Counted from the stretch's first letter, positions 8,510 through 17,070 are shown. The stretch is DNA of 64,000 nucleotides from Bacteroidota bacterium (GCA_016722565.1 JADKIU010000001.1:868001-932000), one strand, 5' to 3'. Notes: generated by a model not told the origin, from the letters alone. Numbers and translations are program-made.

Positions 8510-9202
8510 ATGGAAAATAAATCGCCCCGAGATTTGATTTTAAAGACGTTGAAAGAGAAGTCGAGTATGAAGCAAGATGTGTATGCGAATACACTTCAGG
8601 CGTTTCTGCTGTTCAAAAAAGTTTCGAAAGAAACGATTGCTGAATTATCAAAGTCGGCACGGGAGATTGATAAGCGTATTGTCATCGAATACAAAGAAAA
8701 GGGCGAATTTGAGTTTGAATTGCGTGTGGCGGGTGATTTATTGATCTTTTCGATGCATACAAATGTATTTGAGTTTGATAAAAACCATCCACTTTGGAAA
8801 AGCTCTTATATTAAAGAAGACCATGCCCGAAGCTATTGTGGAATGATAAACATCTACAATTTCTTGAATGATTCATTTAAGTACAACAGAGTCAATGACT
8901 TAGGTTATGTGATTGGTCGGGTGTTTGTGAATAAAGAGAACCATTATTTTGTGGAAGGCAAGCGTCAATTGGGCTTTTTGTACAATGATTTTGTACATGC
9001 AGTGATTGATGAGGCGGCCATTAAGGCGGTTTTGGAGACAACAATCCTGTATTGTTTGAGTTTTGACCTGTTTACACCGCCATTTGATACCATAAAAGAG
9101 ATCAGTGTAATGGATATGCAGTCGGTTAGTGAGAACATGCAAATGAAAACCGGAAAACGCTTAGGCTTTCGTTTTCAGGCAGATAATGAATCAATTGATT
9201 GA
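8510..9202 (+). CDS. Conserved Bacteroidota protein of unknown function
   Basis: 230 residues from the ATG at 8510. A longer in-frame reading from 8441 would run inside proS and was rejected. There is no signal peptide, transmembrane segment or motif that I recognise. The sequence is a mixed alpha/beta cytosolic type, with a Lys/Glu-rich helix at the N-terminus (residues 5-50) and a conserved-looking centre (VFEFDKNHPLW, GMINIYNFLND, GYVIGRVFVN). It follows proS by 12 bp and precedes the tRNA-Glu promoter, so it is probably co-transcribed with proS. I recognise only the context, not a function. Confidence 0.75.
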   Translation: MENKSPRDLILKTLKEKSSMKQDVYANTLQAFLLFKKVSKETIAELSKSAREIDKRIVIEYKEKGEFEFELRVAGDLLIFSMHTNVFEFDKNHPLWKSSYIKEDHARSYCGMINIYNFLNDSFKYNRVNDLGYVIGRVFVNKENHYFVEGKRQLGFLYNDFVHAVIDEAAIKAVLETTILYCLSFDLFTPPFDTIKEISVMDMQSVSENMQMKTGKRLGFRFQADNESID

Positions 9203-9227
9203 TTTTTGCGGAAAGTTTAAGAAATAT

Positions 9228-9258
9228 TTTGCAGAAATGGATTTTTCATTTACATTTG
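9228..9258 (+). promoter_or_regulatory. Bacteroidota-type promoter for tRNA-Glu (and rpsT)
   Basis: TTTG at 9228-9231 and TACATTTG at 9251-9258 match the Bacteroidota housekeeping sigma consensus (TTTG at -33, TAnnTTTG at -7) with a 19-nt spacer. The predicted transcription start is a few bases after 9262, about 10 bp before the tRNA. Confidence 0.7.
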
Positions 9259-9275
9259 CACTCCCAAAATTAAAG

Positions 9276-9347
9276 GGCCCGTTCGTCTAGGGGTTAGGAC
9301 ATCAGGTTTTCATCCTGGAAACAGGGGTTCGATTCCCCTACGGGCTA
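9276..9347 (+). tRNA. tRNA-Glu (anticodon TTC)
   Basis: Complete cloverleaf. Acceptor arms GGCCCGT (9276-9282) and ACGGGCT (9340-9346) pair with one terminal G-U. The D-arm is followed by an anticodon stem TCAGG/CCTGG with loop TTTTCAT, anticodon TTC at 9309-9311. The T-arm is AGGGG-TTCGATT-CCCCT (9323-9339). The discriminator is A9347 and CCA is not encoded. It lies between the unknown protein gene and rpsT. Confidence 0.97.
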
Positions 9348-9431
9348 CTAAAAGAGTAAAGTAATTAGTTAATAGTAAATTGTTGTAAGGAAAGTCAAAG
9401 CGAGTACTTGTAACGAATAACAAAAGAAAAG

Positions 9432-9689
9432 ATGGCAAATCACAAGTCGAGTATCAAAAGAATCCGTTCTAACGATGCTAAAAGATTAAGAAATCGTTAC
9501 CAAGCGAAAACAATGCGTAATGCAGTGAAGGAATTGAGAGCTGACGAAAGTAAAAAATCGGCTAGCGAGAAACTTCCAAAAGTTATTGCTATGGTAGATA
9601 AATTAGCGAAGAAAAGCGTTATTCACAAGAATAAAGCAGCTAACTTAAAATCAAAGTTGACTAAAAAAGTAAATGCGCTAAAAAAATAA
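9432..9689 (+). CDS. rpsT: 30S ribosomal protein S20
   Basis: Small, very basic 85-residue protein that binds 16S rRNA during early assembly of the 30S subunit. The start MANHKSSIKRIRSNDAK is the S20 signature, followed by helices rich in Lys and Arg and the HKNKAANLKSKL segment. It lies 84 bp after tRNA-Glu, and no promoter was seen between them, so it is probably transcribed with the tRNA from the promoter at 9228. A strong terminator follows at 9725. Confidence 0.97.
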   Translation: MANHKSSIKRIRSNDAKRLRNRYQAKTMRNAVKELRADESKKSASEKLPKVIAMVDKLAKKSVIHKNKAANLKSKLTKKVNALKK

Positions 9690-9724
9690 TAGCGTACACT
9701 ATTTAACGATAATACATTTAATTG

Positions 9725-9756
9725 AGGCTCCGCAATGCTGCGGAGCCTTTTTTTTA
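9725..9756 (+). terminator. Intrinsic terminator after rpsT
   Basis: Perfect 10-bp GC-rich stem AGGCTCCGCA/TGCGGAGCCT (9725-9734 and 9739-9748) with loop ATGC, followed by a run of T. Confidence 0.93.
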
Positions 9757-9832
9757 TGTTAAAAAATAGAGTAAGGACATGCGGATTCTAGGTGCGTAAA
9801 TAAGAGTAGTGCAAAAAAAAGTTCAAAATTGT

Positions 9833-10525
9833 ATGGAGGAAAATAGGTTTGGAATAAAATCTTGGGCAGAGGAAGATCGGCCACGAGAGAAACTAATTGA
9901 AAAAGGGAGACATGTTTTAACAGAAGCTGAATTGATTGCCATCTTAATTGGTTCAGGAAGTAAAGATGAAACAGCCGTGGAGCTTTCGAAAAGAATATTA
10001 GCCAGTGTCGGAAATAATTTAAACGATTTAGGAAAATTAAGCATACATGAATTGGTGAAATTTAAAGGCATTGGTGAGGCGAAAGCAATTAGTGTAATGG
10101 CTGCGATGGAATTGGGGCGAAGGAGAAAGGAAGCAGAGGTTGCGAAGCGTGATCGAATTACGACAAGTAAAGATGTATATGATATCATGAAATCCATTTT
10201 GTTGGATTTGCCACATGAAGAATTTTGGTTGTTGATGTTGAATCGAGCAAATCTTGTTGTTAAGAAAGAACTCATTTCTCGAGGAGGTGTTTCGGGTACT
10301 GTTGTGGATACTAAGATTATTTTTAAAGCTGCAGTTGAAAATTATGCATGCTCAATCATCATTTGCCACAATCATCCTTCCGGAAATAGGAAGCCCAGCG
10401 ATGCAGATATCCGCATTACAAAAAACATAAAGGAAGCCGGAAAATTAATGGAAATTCCTTTGCTCGACCATTTGATTGTTGCCGAAAATGGGTTTTATAG
10501 TTTTGCTGATGAAGGTATACTTTAA
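9833..10525 (+). CDS. radC: RadC-family JAB/MPN-domain protein
   Basis: Conserved cytosolic protein historically called DNA repair protein RadC; the actual reaction is unproven. An N-terminal UPF0758 domain (IKSWAEEDRPREKL at ~8-21) with a helix-hairpin-helix-like region (LVKFKGIGEAKAISVMAAMELGRR) precedes a C-terminal JAB domain. The JAMM metal motif is complete: H179, H181, S189 and D192 in HNHPSGNRKPSDAD. I chose the ATG at 9833 (230 aa) over a GTG at 9809, since family members begin close to the IKxWAEEDRPREKL motif. The gene is convergent with the esterase-like gene and shares a TTAA in which both stop codons lie. Confidence 0.92.
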   Translation: MEENRFGIKSWAEEDRPREKLIEKGRHVLTEAELIAILIGSGSKDETAVELSKRILASVGNNLNDLGKLSIHELVKFKGIGEAKAISVMAAMELGRRRKEAEVAKRDRITTSKDVYDIMKSILLDLPHEEFWLLMLNRANLVVKKELISRGGVSGTVVDTKIIFKAAVENYACSIIICHNHPSGNRKPSDADIRITKNIKEAGKLMEIPLLDHLIVAENGFYSFADEGIL

Positions 10526-11958
10526 TTAATTGCTGTGGAATCGGCAGCAGTCATTTTTTTTAGGATTGCTTTAAAGTCTTCGTTTTCTTTCATTTTTCCG
10601 AAGAGTGCATCATTCTCAACTCTGGCAACATCTGTAAAGCCATTTTTAATCGCACCGTCTAAGGCCTCAATTGTTTCCTTTTCTTTTCCTTCTATCGCAA
10701 GAATGTTTGCATTTAAATAATGTGCTTCGCTATTCGCTGGGTCAATAATCAGGTAAATGGTTGCAAACATTTTGGAAGCCGGGAAGTTTTGTTTTTGCAT
10801 TGCATTGGTTGTTTGCATATATGCTAATAGGCTTAAATAGTCGAGGGTTCGTTTATACACTAAAACATCTTCTGCGTTGGCTGATTTTACTTTTTTAGTA
10901 ATTGATGCTATTTCCTGGCGCCACCAGTCGATGTTTTTGGATTGTATTGCACTTGAGTAAAATGCTTTTAATTCATCCTCCTTTTTCCAAGTAGCCTCTT
11001 CCTTTTTTAGCGCCTTGTCTACTTCTTTGTTGTCTTTGAGTGGGTTGTAAATTTCAAAAAAGGTTTTTAAGTCAGTAAGGCCATCAAAAAAATTAATGGT
11101 TTTCCGAACAAGTGTATATACTTCAAACGTTTTATTGTTTTGTTGGGCGGCTTTAATTTTTTTATCAAAAAGAGCAATCTCTTCTTTGATTAACGGTTCA
11201 TTTTTTAACTTCGGATCTTTACGCATCGCACCAAATTCTGTCCATAAAAAAGCATCTTTCATCACTTCTTCAGTTGGCCATTCATGCTTCCCGTCAAATT
11301 CAATGAAGGCATGTTTAACCGGTCGGCCTGCTAAGTCAATCATGTCGTATCGTCTCATTTCTACATAATTGAAATCTTGATTTCCACAGATGCCTAAAAA
11401 TGTATAATTGCTTCTTGGGTCTTGTGCATTAATAGCAGGAGCAGCAGCACCGCAACAAATTACACCTGCAATGCCTCCGTTTGTTAAACATAACGCATTT
11501 GCAACGCGCGCTCCACCTGAAAACCCCATTACATAGATGCGTGAGGTATTGATTGCCATTCGTTCCTGAGAGTCAGAAAATAAATTGTTGGCAATGATTT
11601 GAGTCTCTTCCCAGGGTGTTCCGTTTTTGGAATTGTTTGAGCCAATGAGGATGTATCCGTATTTTTCTGCTAAATTTTTGTACATCGAGAGCGGTAATTT
11701 CCCTGCGCCATGTGCATCAAACAGATATATAACAGGCAGTGCTTTATCGGGTGTGTAGGAGGATGGCAAATACAGGGCGTACGATTGATTGCTGTTGCTT
11801 AGAACATTTACCTTTTCAATTAATGTTCCAGTTGCAAACTTTTCTTTAGCAGGAATGGAATCTTTTGTTGTTGAGGTGTTGTTGGTTTTTCCGCTGTCAG
11901 AAGAGCAGGAGAAAAATAAAGCACTCAAAAGGATCAATGTAAAGATTGATTTTTTCAT
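10522..11958 (-). CDS. Alpha/beta-hydrolase (esterase-like) lipoprotein
   Basis: A 478-residue lipoprotein with lipobox LFFSC (Cys18). Residues ~45-245 form an alpha/beta-hydrolase domain like those of PHB-depolymerase/feruloyl-esterase relatives. Visible are the strand VIYLFDAHG, the nucleophile elbow GFSGG (Ser147), a candidate acid at D195 in CGNQDFN and His225 in DGKHEW. The C-terminal ~220 residues are helical with TPR-like character (SEAHYLNANILAIEGKEKE). The substrate is unknown; an envelope esterase or peptidase is possible. Its start overlaps the end of the TonB-domain gene by 4 nt (ATGA), so they are co-transcribed. Confidence 0.8.
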   Translation of the reverse strand: MKKSIFTLILLSALFFSCSSDSGKTNNTSTTKDSIPAKEKFATGTLIEKVNVLSNSNQSYALYLPSSYTPDKALPVIYLFDAHGAGKLPLSMYKNLAEKYGYILIGSNNSKNGTPWEETQIIANNLFSDSQERMAINTSRIYVMGFSGGARVANALCLTNGGIAGVICCGAAAPAINAQDPRSNYTFLGICGNQDFNYVEMRRYDMIDLAGRPVKHAFIEFDGKHEWPTEEVMKDAFLWTEFGAMRKDPKLKNEPLIKEEIALFDKKIKAAQQNNKTFEVYTLVRKTINFFDGLTDLKTFFEIYNPLKDNKEVDKALKKEEATWKKEDELKAFYSSAIQSKNIDWWRQEIASITKKVKSANAEDVLVYKRTLDYLSLLAYMQTTNAMQKQNFPASKMFATIYLIIDPANSEAHYLNANILAIEGKEKETIEALDGAIKNGFTDVARVENDALFGKMKENEDFKAILKKMTAADSTAIN

Positions 11959-12698
11959 CGGTATACAGAATATTGAATAGGTAAGTTAAATTGAACGGTC
12001 ATCGGCAATCCATCACTAAATCCAGGAATCCAAGGAGGCATTTTTTTGATAACAGACAAAGCTTCCATATCTAATTCGGCTGAAAGGCCTTTTAAAATTT
12101 TGACATTTTGTGTTGCCCCGTCAATGGTTACATTAAATGTTGTATAGATTGTTCCTTGATGTCCGGATGTTTTAGAAGCCTCCGGAGGATTAAAATTTGC
12201 TTGCAAAAAGCTATTTAAACCTTCTTCACCACCCAATGAAATCGGATTTACTTGTACGAAATCTTCATTTAAAGATTGTATTTCATCAGCGTCTTTTTTA
12301 GCTTGGGCTGGATCGATTTTCTCATTGGTATAACTTTTTATTCGAGTACCATTCATGTATTCGTAAGAGTAATAAATGGTGCCATTGCTTAAATAATAGG
12401 TAGCACTTCCGTCTTTTTCTCCCTGCGTATAATTTTCTTCGGAGAATAATTTTCCGTTTTCAAAATAGCGATTGGTGATTCCGTCTTTTAATCCGTCTTT
12501 GTGATTTTTTTCAAATCGTTTGGTTCCTTTTGGAGAATATTCGATTAGTTTTCCGTTTCCATTTTTAAATGTGCCGAAATCTTGCGATTTACCTAACGAG
12601 TCGTTCATTTTAATAACATTGTAAGGCAAGCCATTTTTGTATTCAATACTGGAAAGAATTGCTCCATTGGGATGATAGTAGATGTCGTTTCCTTCCAC
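11955..12698 (-). CDS. MORN-repeat / TonB C-terminal domain protein, 3' part of an interrupted gene
   Basis: The ORF starts with GTG at 12698, but the same frame stays open back to the TAG at 12768-12770. There it meets the upstream ORF, whose last residues are the same kind of repeat. Visible are several YwqK/MORN-like units (YYHPNGAILSS, YFENGKLFSEENY, YYLSNGTIYYSYEY). A TonB C-terminal domain follows (TTFNVTIDGATQNVKILKG...AELDMEALSVIKKMPPWIPG), with the usual conserved Pro-Pro-W near the end. Alone it lacks a signal peptide, so unless the amber codon is read through the domain would stay in the cytosol. I infer it is the 3' fragment of one gene spanning to ~13185. It overlaps the esterase-like gene by 4 nt. 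Confidence 0.75.
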   Translation of the reverse strand: MEGNDIYYHPNGAILSSIEYKNGLPYNVIKMNDSLGKSQDFGTFKNGNGKLIEYSPKGTKRFEKNHKDGLKDGITNRYFENGKLFSEENYTQGEKDGSATYYLSNGTIYYSYEYMNGTRIKSYTNEKIDPAQAKKDADEIQSLNEDFVQVNPISLGGEEGLNSFLQANFNPPEASKTSGHQGTIYTTFNVTIDGATQNVKILKGLSAELDMEALSVIKKMPPWIPGFSDGLPMTVQFNLPIQYSVYR

Positions 12699-12767
12699 TG
12701 CATCATCACGATAATTTTTTTCATTTTTGATTTTCCCACTTTCATAGTATAACTTGTATGGGCCATT

Positions 12768-14051
12768 CTAAACATCATTCGCATACGTTTTTATGCATTG
12801 TATGTTTCCATTTGGATAAAACGATTGCCAGGTACTGTCTTTTTTGTCGTCTTTAAAATAAATGATACAAAGTCGTTTTTGATTCAAATAATATTTCCAT
12901 GCTCCATTTTTTTTATCATCTGAATAATTTCCTTGAAAAAAAACACGGCCATCTACACTTTGACTTTTCCACAATCCGTTTTTCTTTCCATTTAAATATT
13001 CACAACTCACTATTTTAATACCTCTGTACCATTTTTCGCTATGTCCGTTTTTTATATCACTGGTTTTATTTAGTACTTCATATCTATCCAGTATTCTGGA
13101 GCTGGTTTTACTTCCGGCAAATCCTTCTTTAGGAGGCTGTGCGGAAAGGGGAATCGACAATGTGACTAATAAAAGTAATGTGTTGAGAAGTTTATAGTTA
13201 CGATATTCACCAACTTTCCATCCGGTAGTTTTTTCGATGAACATGAGGAATCGAACTTTTAAGGAAATTTTTTTCTGGGTGGGATCGAAAGAAAACTTCC
13301 AGTTCATTTGATTAATTCTGTTCTGCATCACTTTGGGGTGGGTGCCTTTGAAAAGCGCAACAGAGTCTGTTTGAGAATAATCAAACTCATTTACATCAGG
13401 GATGTTTTTTTTCATCCATTCATCGTCATGCCAGAGTTTATTAAATGTTTGTTGTTTTGCTTGCTGTGCTTCCGGTGGTTTTACCCATCCGTAGTGGTAA
13501 ACAAATGCATCAATGTGTTTTACATTTAATTTTTGTCCGTTTTTTCTGAATCCTTGTGCATCTAAATAAGAAGAAATAGATTTATCATTTTTGATGATAC
13601 GTATTTCTCTTCGGTACCAGCGTCTGGAATCTCCGATATAATCATAAGAGCCATAAAAGTGAGTATAGTTGAAGAGCAATCCTTCCACTTGTTTGTCGTT
13701 TTTAAAGTCCTCCATTGCCTTTTTAATGACCGGCAAATACTGTTCATGGATTACTTCATCCCCTTGAATATAAAAGGCCCAATCGCTGTCTTTTGCAACA
13801 GCAGCAAAGGCTTTGTTGGTTTCATCGGCAAGTACTTTTCCACCTTGACGAAGACTTTCGTTCCAAATGGTTTCAATGATTTTTATTTTGGGTGAATCGA
13901 TGGATTGAATCAGTTTCAATGTGTCGTCTTCGGATTTTCCAACAGCAACAATCACTTCATCACAGATGGGAAGGATGGACGTAATGGCTTCAACGATGGG
14001 GTAGTCGTATTTGATGGCATTGCGTACAATTGTGAATCCGCTTACTTTCAT
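12768..14051 (-). CDS. Glycosyltransferase family 2 fused in frame to a signal peptide and MORN repeats
   Basis: Residues 1-289 look like a complete family 2 glycosyltransferase. It begins FTIVRNAIKYDYPIVEAI, has the VAVGKSEDD region and an IQGDEVI segment as the DxD-like metal site, and ends in a typical VGEYRNYKLL tail. Without a stop, residues 290-305 then form a hydrophobic signal peptide (NTLLLLVTLSIPLSAQ), followed by MORN/YwqK repeats (WKYYLNQKRL, WQSFYPNGNIQ) up to a TAG at 12768. A secretion signal inside a cytosolic enzyme makes no sense as a design, so two genes appear joined, perhaps at a shared Tyr-Lys-Leu-Leu coding segment. The glycosyltransferase part is probably functional. 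The MORN part has lost its start codon, or is made as a membrane-tethered extension. Confidence 0.8.
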   Translation of the reverse strand: MKVSGFTIVRNAIKYDYPIVEAITSILPICDEVIVAVGKSEDDTLKLIQSIDSPKIKIIETIWNESLRQGGKVLADETNKAFAAVAKDSDWAFYIQGDEVIHEQYLPVIKKAMEDFKNDKQVEGLLFNYTHFYGSYDYIGDSRRWYRREIRIIKNDKSISSYLDAQGFRKNGQKLNVKHIDAFVYHYGWVKPPEAQQAKQQTFNKLWHDDEWMKKNIPDVNEFDYSQTDSVALFKGTHPKVMQNRINQMNWKFSFDPTQKKISLKVRFLMFIEKTTGWKVGEYRNYKLLNTLLLLVTLSIPLSAQPPKEGFAGSKTSSRILDRYEVLNKTSDIKNGHSEKWYRGIKIVSCEYLNGKKNGLWKSQSVDGRVFFQGNYSDDKKNGAWKYYLNQKRLCIIYFKDDKKDSTWQSFYPNGNIQCIKTYANDV

Positions 14052-14104
14052 AGCTACTTAAAATCATCCTTTCTTTGAGCCTTTACTTTTAAAAGCTAAA
14101 AAAA

Positions 14105-15451
14105 TTATATTCCTGTAAAATTACTCGGGGATATTTTTTTCAATTCTGTTTTGATAGCATCGTTTACATTTAGGGTATCAATAAAAGCAGAAATACTCTC
14201 TTTTGTAATATGCGTATTGGTGCGTGTTAATTCTTTTAGCGCTTCGTAAGGTTTTGGATATCCTTCTCTTCGTAAAATCGTTTGAATGGCTTCAGCAACT
14301 ACAGCCCAATTATTTTCTAAATCTTTTTCAAAGGCTTCTTGGTTTAAAATTAATTTATCCAATCCTTTGATTAAAGATTTATAAGCGATTAAGCTATGTG
14401 CTAAAGGAACGCCCACATTGCGCAATACAGTAGAGTCTGTTAAGTCGCGCTGCAAACGAGAAATAGGAAGTTTAGCCGACAGGTGTTCAAAAATAGCATT
14501 TGCAATTCCTAAATTTCCTTCCGAGTTTTCAAAGTCGATTGGGTTTACTTTATGAGGCATTGCAGAAGAACCAATTTCTCCGGCTTTAATTTTTTGTTTG
14601 AAGTAATCCATGGAAATATACGTCCAGATATCACGATCCAAATCAATGATGATGTTGTTGATGCGTTTTAAAGCATCACAATAGGCAGCAAAATTATCGT
14701 AGTGTTCGATTTGTGTTGTTGGGTATGAACGCGACAAACCTAAATTTTTGTTTACAAAATCGTTGGCAAATGTTAGCCAGTCAATTTGTGGGTATGCTAC
14801 GTGATGTGCATTTAAATTTCCGGTAGCTCCACCAAATTTTGCTCCGTAAGGAACTGCTTTTAACATGGCAATTTGGTTTTGCAAACGAACCACAAATACC
14901 ATGATTTCTTTTCCTAATCTTGTAGGAGAGGCAGGTTGTCCATGTGTGCGGGCTAGCATCGAAACGCTTTTCCACTCTTCAGCATAAGCGGAAAGTTTCG
15001 AAACTACTTCTTCTAAAACAGGCAACAAACATTCGTTCATCGCAACTTTTATAGAATAAGGAATAGCGGTGTTGTTAATGTCTTGAGAGGTTAATCCGAA
15101 ATGGATGAATTCTTTTTGCTCGTTAATTTTTAATGCATCGAATTTTTCTTTGATAAAATATTCAACCGCTTTTACATCGTGATTGGTAATTTTTTCGATG
15201 TCTTTAATTTGTTGCGCATCCGCTTCTGTTAATTCAGAATATATTTTTCTTAATGCCGGATATAAATTTTTATCGAATCCTTTTAGTTGAGGCAATGGCA
15301 ATTCACACAGTGCGATAAAATATTCAATTTCAACCAACACTCGATATTTAATAAGTGCGGCTTCCGAAAAATAATCCGCAAGCTTTTCGGTCGTATTTCT
15401 GTAGCGACCATCTACGGGAGATATAGCAGTAAGTTTGTTTAATTCGCTCAT
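14105..15451 (-). CDS. purB: Adenylosuccinate lyase
   Basis: Catalyses two fumarate-releasing steps in purine synthesis: SAICAR to AICAR, and adenylosuccinate to AMP. It is a cytosolic homotetramer. The 448-residue protein starts with the PurB-type LTAISPVDGRY. It contains the HFGLTSQDINNTA segment, the catalytic ARTHGQPASPT histidine region and the fumarase/aspartase superfamily signature GSSAMPHKVNPIDFEN. The length matches the E. coli-type enzyme. It stands alone on the minus strand, 54 bp before the glycosyltransferase start, with no terminator seen. Confidence 0.97.
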   Translation of the reverse strand: MSELNKLTAISPVDGRYRNTTEKLADYFSEAALIKYRVLVEIEYFIALCELPLPQLKGFDKNLYPALRKIYSELTEADAQQIKDIEKITNHDVKAVEYFIKEKFDALKINEQKEFIHFGLTSQDINNTAIPYSIKVAMNECLLPVLEEVVSKLSAYAEEWKSVSMLARTHGQPASPTRLGKEIMVFVVRLQNQIAMLKAVPYGAKFGGATGNLNAHHVAYPQIDWLTFANDFVNKNLGLSRSYPTTQIEHYDNFAAYCDALKRINNIIIDLDRDIWTYISMDYFKQKIKAGEIGSSAMPHKVNPIDFENSEGNLGIANAIFEHLSAKLPISRLQRDLTDSTVLRNVGVPLAHSLIAYKSLIKGLDKLILNQEAFEKDLENNWAVVAEAIQTILRREGYPKPYEALKELTRTNTHITKESISAFIDTLNVNDAIKTELKKISPSNFTGI

Positions 15452-15519
15452 TGGTAATTCGTATTTAAAAAAGAGTAGCGAAGATAAGAAAAATAAGGGT
15501 TTGAATGAAAAAGGAGGAG

Positions 15520-15930
15520 TTATTTCGTTTCCGATAAAGCCAGGATTCTGTCAAATTCTTCCACCTTTATGGCAGCAACAGATAATCGACTCAAGCGAAC
15601 CAACTGGATGTCTTTTAATTGCGCATCTGCTTTTATTTCGGCAAGTGAAAGAGGCCGTTTTAAGGTTTTGAATGGAGCGATTTCTACTACACTCCAAGCA
15701 GTATCATCCGTGGTTGGGTCTTGATACGCTTCTTTTACTACTTTGGCGATTCCAACAATGTTTAATCCTTCGTTACTATGATAAAAGAAAACAAGATCTC
15801 CCTTTTTCATTGCACGCATATTGTTTCGAGCGGCATAATTTCTTACACCATCCCAAACCGCTTTTTTATCTTTTAGAAATTGTTCCCAACTGTATTTGAA
15901 GGGTTCTGATTTTACGAGCCAGTGTTGCAT
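15520..15930 (-). CDS. EVE-domain protein
   Basis: A 136-residue, single-domain protein of the EVE family (PUA-like fold, related to thymocyte nuclear protein 1 and YTH domains). It is believed to bind modified bases in DNA or RNA. The signature start WLVKSEPFKYSW, then VWDGVRNYAARNNMRAMKKGD and FFYHSNEG, covers the modified-base pocket. It ends with LSRLSVAAIKVEEF. The length is standard for stand-alone bacterial EVE proteins. Its neighbours purB and holA are housekeeping genes, so nothing here points to a restriction or defence island. A cytosolic role in RNA or DNA modification reading is likely but not proven. Confidence 0.9.
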   Translation of the reverse strand: MQHWLVKSEPFKYSWEQFLKDKKAVWDGVRNYAARNNMRAMKKGDLVFFYHSNEGLNIVGIAKVVKEAYQDPTTDDTAWSVVEIAPFKTLKRPLSLAEIKADAQLKDIQLVRLSRLSVAAIKVEEFDRILALSETK

Positions 15931-15971
15931 GTTGATAAAGTACTAATCTTATTTTGGTTAATTGTAACCGT

Positions 15972-17003
15972 TTAGTGCATGATTTTAAAAATCAATTCTT
16001 TCAGCAATTCTCCTTCAGTGGCAGAGCCTCTGTCGATGCCTTTTGATTTTAAATCGTATTCGCGTAGATAGCTGAAAATGGATTTTAATTTTCCTGCCGA
16101 ATAATTTTTTGCAGCCATTTCATAATCCTTTACAAAAAATGGATTTACTCCCATAGCTGCAGCGGCAGTTTTTTTGTCGGCTAAAAAATGATAAATTAAT
16201 ACTTTACAAAAATAACCATAGAGGGACGCAACGGTCATTACCATTGGGTTTTCCTTTGGGTTTGCATTAAAGTAATTGATGATCCGATTGGCCTTCACTA
16301 CTTCTTTTTTCGCAATGGCAGTTTGTAATTCAAACACATTGTAATCTTTGCTGATACCAATATTTGCCTGGATGTGTTCTTGTGTAATTTCCGATTTCGG
16401 AGGCAAGTTAATAATGAGCTTGTCGAGCTCGTTAGTAACTTTGCTTAGGCTGGTGCCTAAGTATTCGTTGAGCAAAGCAGCTGCACGTTGGTTAATGGTG
16501 TAATCTTTCGATTTTAAATAATTACTAATCCAATCGGCAACTTGATTGTCGTATAATTTTTTTGATTCGAACAATGCGGCATTTTTCTGAATTAATTTTG
16601 CCAATGCTGTTCGTTTATCAATGGTTTTGTATTTGTAACAAAACACCAAAATGGTTGATGGAAGCGGATTTTCTAGGTATGCTTCGAAGGGTGTTTTAAC
16701 TTTATCTTTTTTATCTTCCTTTTCTTTTTTTACTAAATCTTTAATGTCTTGTGCTTCTTTGATGATAACCACTTGGTGTTCGCTCATCATCGGAAATCGT
16801 TTTGCGGCACCGATAATTTCAGCGGTGGTAACATCACGGCCGTAGAGGACTGATTGGTTAAATTCTTTTTCAGATTCATCCAATACATTGTTCTCAATAT
16901 AATCTGAAATCATATCAATGAAATACGGCTCTTCTCCCATTAAGAAATAAATGGGGCGATAGGTTTTCTTCTTTAATTCAGATATAATTTCGTTGTATTC
17001 CAA
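15972..17003 (-). CDS. holA: DNA polymerase III subunit delta
   Basis: Clamp-loader wrench subunit that opens the beta sliding clamp during replication. Length 343 aa is typical. Recognisable features are the N-terminal PIYFLMGEEPYFIDMISDYIE, the helix bearing FPMMSEHQVVIIKEAQ, the KLAKLIQ-type middle with SKVTNELDKLIINLP, and the C-terminal collar domain with GVNPFFVKDYEMAAKNYS. The start appears to be TTG at 17003: the frame contains no upstream ATG, and the next ATG (residue 22) would cut off the first strand. It is divergent, via the AMP nucleosidase gene, from the nuclease-fold gene that often neighbours holA in Bacteroidota. Confidence 0.93.
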   Translation of the reverse strand: MEYNEIISELKKKTYRPIYFLMGEEPYFIDMISDYIENNVLDESEKEFNQSVLYGRDVTTAEIIGAAKRFPMMSEHQVVIIKEAQDIKDLVKKEKEDKKDKVKTPFEAYLENPLPSTILVFCYKYKTIDKRTALAKLIQKNAALFESKKLYDNQVADWISNYLKSKDYTINQRAAALLNEYLGTSLSKVTNELDKLIINLPPKSEITQEHIQANIGISKDYNVFELQTAIAKKEVVKANRIINYFNANPKENPMVMTVASLYGYFCKVLIYHFLADKKTAAAAMGVNPFFVKDYEMAAKNYSAGKLKSIFSYLREYDLKSKGIDRGSATEGELLKELIFKIMH

Positions 17004-17070
17004 TTGTCTTTTACTTTTATTTTTAAGTTTTTCTGTCGATTCGTAATTTCGTTGTTTTCGCTATCCGAAT

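Noticed and set aside
12768..12770. Pyrrolysine or programmed recoding at the in-frame TAG
   Set aside because: No pyrrolysine genes or downstream recoding structure are visible in the window; a single-base nonsense change or sequence error is simpler. It is kept only as a possibility in the finding.
15520..15930. EVE-domain gene as marker of a defence island
   Set aside because: It is flanked by purB and holA with no nuclease, toxin or phage-related gene; stand-alone EVE proteins of this length are widespread.
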